DNA of 64,000 nucleotides from Romboutsia sp. CE17 (GTDB taxonomy: Bacteria; Bacillota; Clostridia; Peptostreptococcales; Peptostreptococcaceae). Positions 58,957 to 64,000 of the stretch are shown piece after piece. The DNA is taken from the NCBI RefSeq assembly GCF_012317385.1, contig NZ_CP051144.1:2852001-2916000 (forward strand), in the 5' to 3' direction. Position 1 is the stretch's first letter. Each line of letters starts with the position of its first letter. The notes under the pieces were generated by a model, which was given only the letters and a program-made list of their open reading frames with translations, was not told the DNA's origin and did no database searches. A program made the translations under genes and the position numbers.

Positions 58957-59961
58957 TTGAAAAAAATAGGAACTTTACTCCTGTCTGTTATTTTAGGGAT
59001 AGGAATGATTGGGTGTAGTAGCACGGATAAAAATGAAAATATAGCTACTGTAAATGGAAATGGAATAACACTAGGAAACTATGAAAAGGTACTTGAACTT
59101 AATAAACAATCAATAGAAATGTACTATGGAGAAAGTATCTGGGATCAAGAAGTTGAAGAAGGTGTAAAATACAAAGATACATTCAAAGAAATGGTTCTAG
59201 ACCAAATGGTATATACAGAAGCTATTTATGAAGCTGCTAAGAAGGAAAACCTGCTTCCAACGGAAGAAGAAGTTAATAATGAAATAAAAGATTTTAAAGC
59301 TCAGTTAGAAGAAAATGAAGATTATAAAAAACAGTTAGATAAAATAGGTATTGATGATAATTTCTTAAAATATCAATTTGAAAGAGATTTAGCTAGTGAA
59401 AAATATAAAGAAAACTTTAATAAAAATAATTCAATAAGTGAAAAAGAGATGAAAACATACTACGATGAACATAAAGATGAGTTTTACGTAGATGAGGTAG
59501 AAGCATCTCATATATTAATAAAGACAACTGATGATAATGGAAATGAATTAAGTGACAAAAAGAAAGAAGAAGCTAAGAAAAAAGCTGAAGAAATATTAGA
59601 AAAGGCTAAGTCAGGAGAAGAGTTTTCTAAGTTAGCAAAAGAATATTCTGAAGATACAGTATCAGCTGAAAATGGTGGAGACTTAGGATTCTTTGGAAAG
59701 GGAGAAATGGTAGAACCATTTGAAGAAGCCGCATTTTCAATGAAAGTAGGAGAAATATCAGATTTAGTAGAAAGTGATTATGGATACCATATAATAAAAG
59801 TAACTGACAAAGTAGATGAACAAAAACCATTTGATGAAGTGAAAGATACAATAAAAACAACATTAGAAGATGAAAAATATAACTCTCAAGTTGAAAAGTT
59901 AAAAGAAGAATCTAAAGTAGAAACGAATAAAGAGTTATTAGAAAAAGTAACTGTGAAATAA
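58957..59961 (+). CDS. PrsA-like lipoprotein foldase (parvulin PPIase)
   Basis: 334 residues from TTG 58957, chosen because AAAGGGTG lies just upstream and it gives a proper lipoprotein signal peptide (LKKIGTLLLSVILGIGMIGC). An earlier ATG at 58918 would overlap mfd and add a charged stretch before the signal. The lipidated cysteine would be C20. An N-terminal SurA/PrsA-like helical region is followed by a parvulin domain (about 185-280) with EASHILIKT and GGDLGFFGKGEMVEPFEEA, then VESDYGYHIIKV. It folds secreted proteins on the outer membrane face. The position between mfd and spoVT differs from B. subtilis. Confidence 0.9.
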   Translation: MKKIGTLLLSVILGIGMIGCSSTDKNENIATVNGNGITLGNYEKVLELNKQSIEMYYGESIWDQEVEEGVKYKDTFKEMVLDQMVYTEAIYEAAKKENLLPTEEEVNNEIKDFKAQLEENEDYKKQLDKIGIDDNFLKYQFERDLASEKYKENFNKNNSISEKEMKTYYDEHKDEFYVDEVEASHILIKTTDDNGNELSDKKKEEAKKKAEEILEKAKSGEEFSKLAKEYSEDTVSAENGGDLGFFGKGEMVEPFEEAAFSMKVGEISDLVESDYGYHIIKVTDKVDEQKPFDEVKDTIKTTLEDEKYNSQVEKLKEESKVETNKELLEKVTVK

Positions 59962-60002
59962 TGTTGTTTCAGTAAAAAAATTAAAAATTAATTAGAACAA
60001 AT

Positions 60003-60068
60003 AAAAAAGGATGTATGTGAAGTTGATTTGCAAAAGAAATCAAAAAAATATTCACTACATCTTTTTTT
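60003..60068 (+). terminator. Terminator after the prsA-like gene
   Basis: AAAAAGGATGTATGTGAA pairs with TTCACTACATCTTTTTTT (one bulge), with a smaller GATTT/AAATC hairpin inside. Confidence 0.8.
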
Positions 60069-60130
60069 GCATATTTTTCTTATGAATGGTAAAAATAAAC
60101 TTAAAGTTAGTAATGGAGGGATAAAATTAA

Positions 60131-60670
60131 ATGAGAGCAACAGGAATAGTTAGAAGAATAGATGATCTTGGAAGAGTTGTTATTCCAAAAGAAATAAGAA
60201 AAACTTTAAGAATAAGAGAAGGAGATCCTCTTGAGATATTTACAGCAAAAGATGGAGAGGTAATATTAAAAAAATACTCTCCAATAGGAGAATTAACAGA
60301 ATTTTCTCAAGAGTATGCCGAAACGTTAGGAGAAGTTCTTGGGTGCGGAATTGCAGTAACAGATTTAGATTCAATAATAGCCGTGTGCAAGCTACCTAAA
60401 AAAGAATATAAAGAAAAAAGTATAAGTAAAGAGTTAGAACAATTAATAGAAAATAGAGAAACTAAATTACTTAAAGATAATAAAATTTTACCTCTATATA
60501 AAGATGATTCGGGAGAGTATACTGGACAAATTATCATGCCTATAGTTAGTTCTTCAGGAGATTGTATCGGATCTATAACAGTAGTTTCTAAAGAAAATGA
60601 AACACTTCCAGAGGGAATAGAAAAAATGCTTAAAGTAGCTTCTAATTTTTTAGGAAAACAAGTTCAATAA
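60131..60670 (+). CDS. spoVT: Stage V sporulation protein T
   Basis: 179 residues. The N-terminal AbrB-type swapped-hairpin DNA-binding domain (MRATGIVRRIDDLGRVVIPK) is followed by a GAF-like domain (about 55-178). In B. subtilis, SpoVT is a forespore regulator that tunes SigG-dependent genes. AATGGAGGG precedes the ATG. A SigG-type promoter would be expected; only weak matches are seen upstream. The adjacency mfd/spoVT/flippase/mazG is conserved among spore formers. Confidence 0.95.
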   Translation: MRATGIVRRIDDLGRVVIPKEIRKTLRIREGDPLEIFTAKDGEVILKKYSPIGELTEFSQEYAETLGEVLGCGIAVTDLDSIIAVCKLPKKEYKEKSISKELEQLIENRETKLLKDNKILPLYKDDSGEYTGQIIMPIVSSSGDCIGSITVVSKENETLPEGIEKMLKVASNFLGKQVQ

Positions 60671-60680
60671 AGTAATAAGT

Positions 60681-60706
60681 AAGACCCTGAAAAAGGGTCT
60701 TTTATA
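60681..60706 (+). terminator. Terminator of spoVT
   Basis: AAGACCC / GGGTCTT stem with a 7-base loop and TTTAT after it. Confidence 0.82.
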
Positions 60707-60800
60707 CTTTAAAGTAAAACTTAAATACTAAAATGTTGAATATACTAATAAATATATGATATATTAAAATTTGTTATATAAATAGTATGGAGGTTTAGTT

Positions 60801-62414
60801 ATGGATAATAACAAAAACAAGGACTCTTTCCTTAAGGGAGCAATTATACTTGGAGTAGCAGGTATAATTGTTAAAATAATGGGTGCATTCTTTAGAATAC
60901 CTCTTGGAAGATTAATAGGGTCAGAAGGTATGGGCTATTACCAAGCTGCATATCCTGTGTATACTTTATTTCTGACTCTAGCAACAGCAGGATTTCCAAC
61001 AGCTCTAGCTAAGCTAGTATCGGAAAAGACTGCGATAGGTGACCATAAAGGTGCCAACAAAATATTTAAAGTTGCATATATAGTTTTACTAATAACTGGT
61101 TTAGTATCATTTGCAATATTATTCTTTGGAGCAGATTATATAGTTACGGATTTAATGAATAATCCAGGCGCACATTACGCAATGTTAGCAATAGCACCTG
61201 CACTTTTATTCGTACCAGCAATGTCTTCGTATAGAGGATATTTCCAAGGTAAAAGGGATATGAGCAAAATAGCTGTTTCACAAATAACAGAACAGTTTTT
61301 TAGAGTTATATTAGGAATAGGTCTTGCGTATTATTTTATGCAAAAAAATGGACCTGAAATGGGTGCAGCAGGAGCTATAGCAGGAGCAACAATAGGTGCT
61401 ATAGGATCAATTACATATTTAATAATTGCTTATCTTAGAGAAGCTAAGCAACGTAAAGCAGATATAAAAGCAAGTAAGAGATTTAAAGATGAAAGTGTTT
61501 CTAGAATACTAAAGAAAATATTACTAGTTGCGATACCAATAACAATAGGTGCTTCAGTAATGCCTTTAGTTAACATGATGGATAATGTGATTGTTATAAG
61601 AAGACTTGTTGAAGGTGGATTTACATCAGAACAAGCAGTGTCTTTATTTGGTCAGTTAACAGGTATGGCGATGGCTATAGTTAATTTACCTTCAGTAATA
61701 ACTTCTGCTATAGGTATGAGCTTAGTTCCATCTATATCAGAATCATTTGCTTTAGGTAAAGTAGGTAAGGCTAGAAAAGAAACTAGAAGTGCAATAAAAG
61801 TAACTTTATTAGTTGTTTTACCTTGTGCATTTGGTATAGCATCTCTAGCGGGACCAATAATGAAATTACTATATCCTGATGAACCTGCATTTTTAGGTAC
61901 AATATTATTTACAATATCTCCTGCTATAATATTTTTAGGATTGATATTTAGTTTAAATGGTATACTTCAAGGTATGGGTAAACCGATGATACCTGTTATG
62001 GCCTTAAGTATAGGTATGCTGTTTAAAATAATAATAAGTTACTCATTAACTGTAATACCTGAAATTAATGTATTAGGATCAGGTTTAGGTACAGTAACGG
62101 CATATGCTGTAGCATCATTAATTGAGCTACACTTTGTCAAGAAATATATGGGTGTTAAATTTGGTAAAAAAGAATTTATTATAAAACCACTAATAACAGT
62201 TTTAACTATGTTCGTAGCTGTTAAGTTATCTTATGGATTTATGAGTGGGGCTATTGGAAATACATTATCGACATTAGTTTCAATATGTATTGGTGCAGTA
62301 GTTTATGTTTTAGTTTTATTAGGAATAGGCGGAATTAGAAAAGAAGAACTTTTAATTATGCCAAAAGGTGAAAAAATTTATAAGCTTTTAAGAAAGTTAA
62401 ATCTTATGAAATAA
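60801..62414 (+). CDS. MOP-superfamily flippase (SpoVB / MurJ-like, YabM type)
   Basis: 537 residues with about 14 hydrophobic segments, the size of polysaccharide or lipid II flippases. N-terminal FLKGAIILGVAGIIVKIMGAFFRIPLGRLIG is split here into its two helices. Later come GPEMGAAGAIAGATIGAIG and NGILQGMGKPMIPV. Members include SpoVB (cortex peptidoglycan in sporulation), YabM and MurJ. The neighbours spoVT and mazG/yabN match the yabM locus. Export of a lipid-linked cell-wall precursor is likely; which one is not determined. AUG is preceded by ATGGAGG. Confidence 0.88.
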   Translation: MDNNKNKDSFLKGAIILGVAGIIVKIMGAFFRIPLGRLIGSEGMGYYQAAYPVYTLFLTLATAGFPTALAKLVSEKTAIGDHKGANKIFKVAYIVLLITGLVSFAILFFGADYIVTDLMNNPGAHYAMLAIAPALLFVPAMSSYRGYFQGKRDMSKIAVSQITEQFFRVILGIGLAYYFMQKNGPEMGAAGAIAGATIGAIGSITYLIIAYLREAKQRKADIKASKRFKDESVSRILKKILLVAIPITIGASVMPLVNMMDNVIVIRRLVEGGFTSEQAVSLFGQLTGMAMAIVNLPSVITSAIGMSLVPSISESFALGKVGKARKETRSAIKVTLLVVLPCAFGIASLAGPIMKLLYPDEPAFLGTILFTISPAIIFLGLIFSLNGILQGMGKPMIPVMALSIGMLFKIIISYSLTVIPEINVLGSGLGTVTAYAVASLIELHFVKKYMGVKFGKKEFIIKPLITVLTMFVAVKLSYGFMSGAIGNTLSTLVSICIGAVVYVLVLLGIGGIRKEELLIMPKGEKIYKLLRKLNLMK

Positions 62415-62508
62415 TCAAAGTATATATATGAAAATACAAGGATATACTTAAAAATAAGCATATAATTGGTTTAGTAGATTCATATAAAGGTACTATAGGA
62501 GTGATATT

Positions 62509-63957
62509 ATGGGAAAGATAAATATCGTAGGACTTGGACCAGGGGATGAAACTCTTATTAGCCAAGGTGCATTAGATATTTTAAAATCAAGTTCTAGAAT
62601 TTATCTAAGAACTGAAAAGCATCCAACTGTAGATAAACTAAAGGATAGCATTACATATACTAATTTAGATTATTTTTATGATAATGAAGAAAACTTTGAA
62701 AATGTATATAGAGAAATTGCTGAGTTTATAATAGAAAAATCATATGAAGGTGATTTAGTATATGCTGTTCCAGGGCATCCAAGGGTAGCAGAAAGAACTG
62801 TAAGCCAAATAGAAGCTATTGCTAAGCTAAAAGGTATCGAAGTTGAAGTTATAGCTTCTATGAGCTTTGTAGACGCAATGTTTAACTATTTGGCTATTGA
62901 CCCAGCTAATGGATTTAAGTTAGTAGATGCTTTTGAAATAGAAAATTCATATATAGATACAAATACAAGTATGATAATTACTCAAGTATATGATCATTTT
63001 ATAGCTTCAAATGTTAAATTAAGATTAATGGAATGCTATGATTATGACCAAGAAGTATGTATAGTAAATGGTGCAGGTGTCAAAGCTTTAGAAAGTAAGA
63101 AATATGTTCCATTACATGAATTAGATAGAGCGGAAAACTTATTTAATTATTTAACTAGTGTTTATATACCAAAGAGCTCTAAAAAAATGTATAATAATAT
63201 ACATGACTTAGAGGAAATAATGGAAACACTTAGAGGTCCAGAAGGTTGTGATTGGGACAAAAAGCAAGATCATGAAAGTTTAAAAAAATATATAATAGAA
63301 GAAGCATACGAGCTTTGCCAAGCAATTGATAATGATGATATCGATGAAATGATAGAAGAGTTAGGAGATGTGCTTTTACAAGTTATTTTCCACTGTCAAA
63401 TAGGTAAAGAAACAGGTTTCTTTGATCTATCAGAAGTATTAAATAGTATATGTAATAAGCTTATATATAGACATCCACATGTTTTTAAAAATATTAATAT
63501 AGACATGAATAATTTTGATAAAACTTGGGAAGATTTGAAAAGGAAAGAAAAAGGCGAATCTACAGTAACTGAAGGGTTAACTAGAATTCCAAATCATTTA
63601 CCAGCTCTAATAAAAGCAGAAAAAATACAAAAAAAAGCAGCATTAGTAGGTTTTGACTGGGATGATATAAGTGATGTATATAAAAAAATTGAAGAAGAAT
63701 ACAAAGAATTACTTGACGAATGTAAAGAAGGAAATATAAAATACATAAAGGAAGAACTAGGAGATTTGCTGTTCTCTATTGTAAATTTAGCTAGATTTTT
63801 AAAGTTAGATCCAGAAGAAGCTTTAAATATGACTAATGATAAATTTATAAAAAGATTTAAATTTATTGAAGATAGTGCAATAAATTCTGATAAGAAATTA
63901 GAAGATATGACACTTGAGGAAATGGATAAACTTTGGGAAAAAGCGAAATTTAAATAA
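62509..63957 (+). CDS. Tetrapyrrole methylase-MazG fusion protein (YabN)
   Basis: 482 residues. The N-terminal tetrapyrrole-methylase-like domain (about 1-215) includes IVGLGPGDETLISQGAL and VPGHPRVAERT. The C-terminal MazG nucleotide pyrophosphohydrolase region (about 230-480) has two all-alpha halves, with metal-binding EEAYELCQAID and EELGDVLLQV in the first, and EEEYKELLDE and EELGDLLFSI in the second. CDWDKKQDHESLKKYIIEE is the hallmark of MazG. It hydrolyses nucleoside triphosphates, probably house-cleaning of non-canonical NTPs. The same fusion is found as yabN in B. subtilis, also after yabM. The last 43 bases of the window after this gene contain nothing recognisable. Confidence 0.94.
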   Translation: MGKINIVGLGPGDETLISQGALDILKSSSRIYLRTEKHPTVDKLKDSITYTNLDYFYDNEENFENVYREIAEFIIEKSYEGDLVYAVPGHPRVAERTVSQIEAIAKLKGIEVEVIASMSFVDAMFNYLAIDPANGFKLVDAFEIENSYIDTNTSMIITQVYDHFIASNVKLRLMECYDYDQEVCIVNGAGVKALESKKYVPLHELDRAENLFNYLTSVYIPKSSKKMYNNIHDLEEIMETLRGPEGCDWDKKQDHESLKKYIIEEAYELCQAIDNDDIDEMIEELGDVLLQVIFHCQIGKETGFFDLSEVLNSICNKLIYRHPHVFKNINIDMNNFDKTWEDLKRKEKGESTVTEGLTRIPNHLPALIKAEKIQKKAALVGFDWDDISDVYKKIEEEYKELLDECKEGNIKYIKEELGDLLFSIVNLARFLKLDPEEALNMTNDKFIKRFKFIEDSAINSDKKLEDMTLEEMDKLWEKAKFK

Positions 63958-64000
63958 TATAAAGAAGGAAAATCACTAAAGATATAGAATAGTAAAAACA

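Overview
This window reads as a chromosomal segment of an anaerobic, endospore-forming, low-GC Firmicute, most likely Peptostreptococcaceae (the Clostridioides / Paraclostridium / Romboutsia neighbourhood). The evidence is the AT-rich coding sequence, the 16S rRNA style, the anaerobic class III ribonucleotide reductase (nrdDG), and many sporulation genes (cwlD, spmAB, spoVG, spoVT, ricT, a SpoVB/MurJ-like flippase). The species cannot be fixed from the sequence alone. Gene order broadly follows the origin-proximal backbone of Bacillus subtilis and Clostridioides difficile. No phage, IS element, CRISPR array or defence island is visible.

Layout. (1) 1-7558: end of the ribosomal superoperon (rpsK partial, rpsD, rpoA, rplQ), the ECF transporter energizing module (ecfA1-ecfA2-ecfT), truA, rplM-rpsI behind its own promoter and leader, and cwlD. 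(2) 7559-28108: three rRNA units on the + strand. rrn1 (16S-tRNAAla-23S-5S) is followed by a small island holding a minus-strand aminotransferase and NrdR-box-controlled nrdD-nrdG. Then come rrn2 and rrn3 in direct tandem: the 5S of rrn2 is followed by tRNA-Leu(TAA) and a CAT-anticodon tRNA, and the latter ends three bases before the pre-16S stem of rrn3. rrn3 therefore has no normal rRNA promoter of its own. (3) 28195-34983: a DUF378-like membrane protein, then an Orn/Lys/Arg decarboxylase-like protein, tmk, holB, ricT, a TrmN6-like methyltransferase, rsmI and an HD-domain protein. (4) 35055-38182: minus-strand pncB and an Lrp-type regulator, then spmA-spmB. (5) 38258-46598: a T-box-controlled metG, tatD, rnmV, rsmA/ksgA, an unusual acidic-repeat protein, an M20 peptidase and an unknown membrane-anchored protein. 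(6) 46710-63957: minus-strand murC, then purR, spoVG (with a SigH-type promoter), glmU, prs, a pilT / prepilin peptidase pair, pth, mfd, prsA-like, spoVT, a MurJ/SpoVB-like flippase and a yabN/mazG fusion.

How the parts relate. The window is dominated by information processing: ribosomal proteins, rRNA, tRNA, and rRNA/tRNA maturation (RsmA, RsmI, RNase M5, TruA, Pth, MetG). Nucleotide supply (Tmk, NrdDG, Prs, PurR), cell-wall precursor synthesis (MurC, GlmU, flippase) and sporulation genes accompany it. RNase M5 (rnmV) is encoded in the same window as three of its likely 5S rRNA substrates.

The least ordinary features are the fused rrn2-rrn3 array with a separate promoter in front of the rrn2 5S-tRNA segment, a consensus promoter inside every 16S-23S spacer, a 56-bp perfect palindrome between rrn1 and the aminotransferase, paired NrdR boxes, two DnaA-box-like sites upstream of rrn2, the acidic-repeat protein at 43058, and the roughly 660-bp stretch without genes before pilT. 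I did not find a convincing wholly new multi-gene system.
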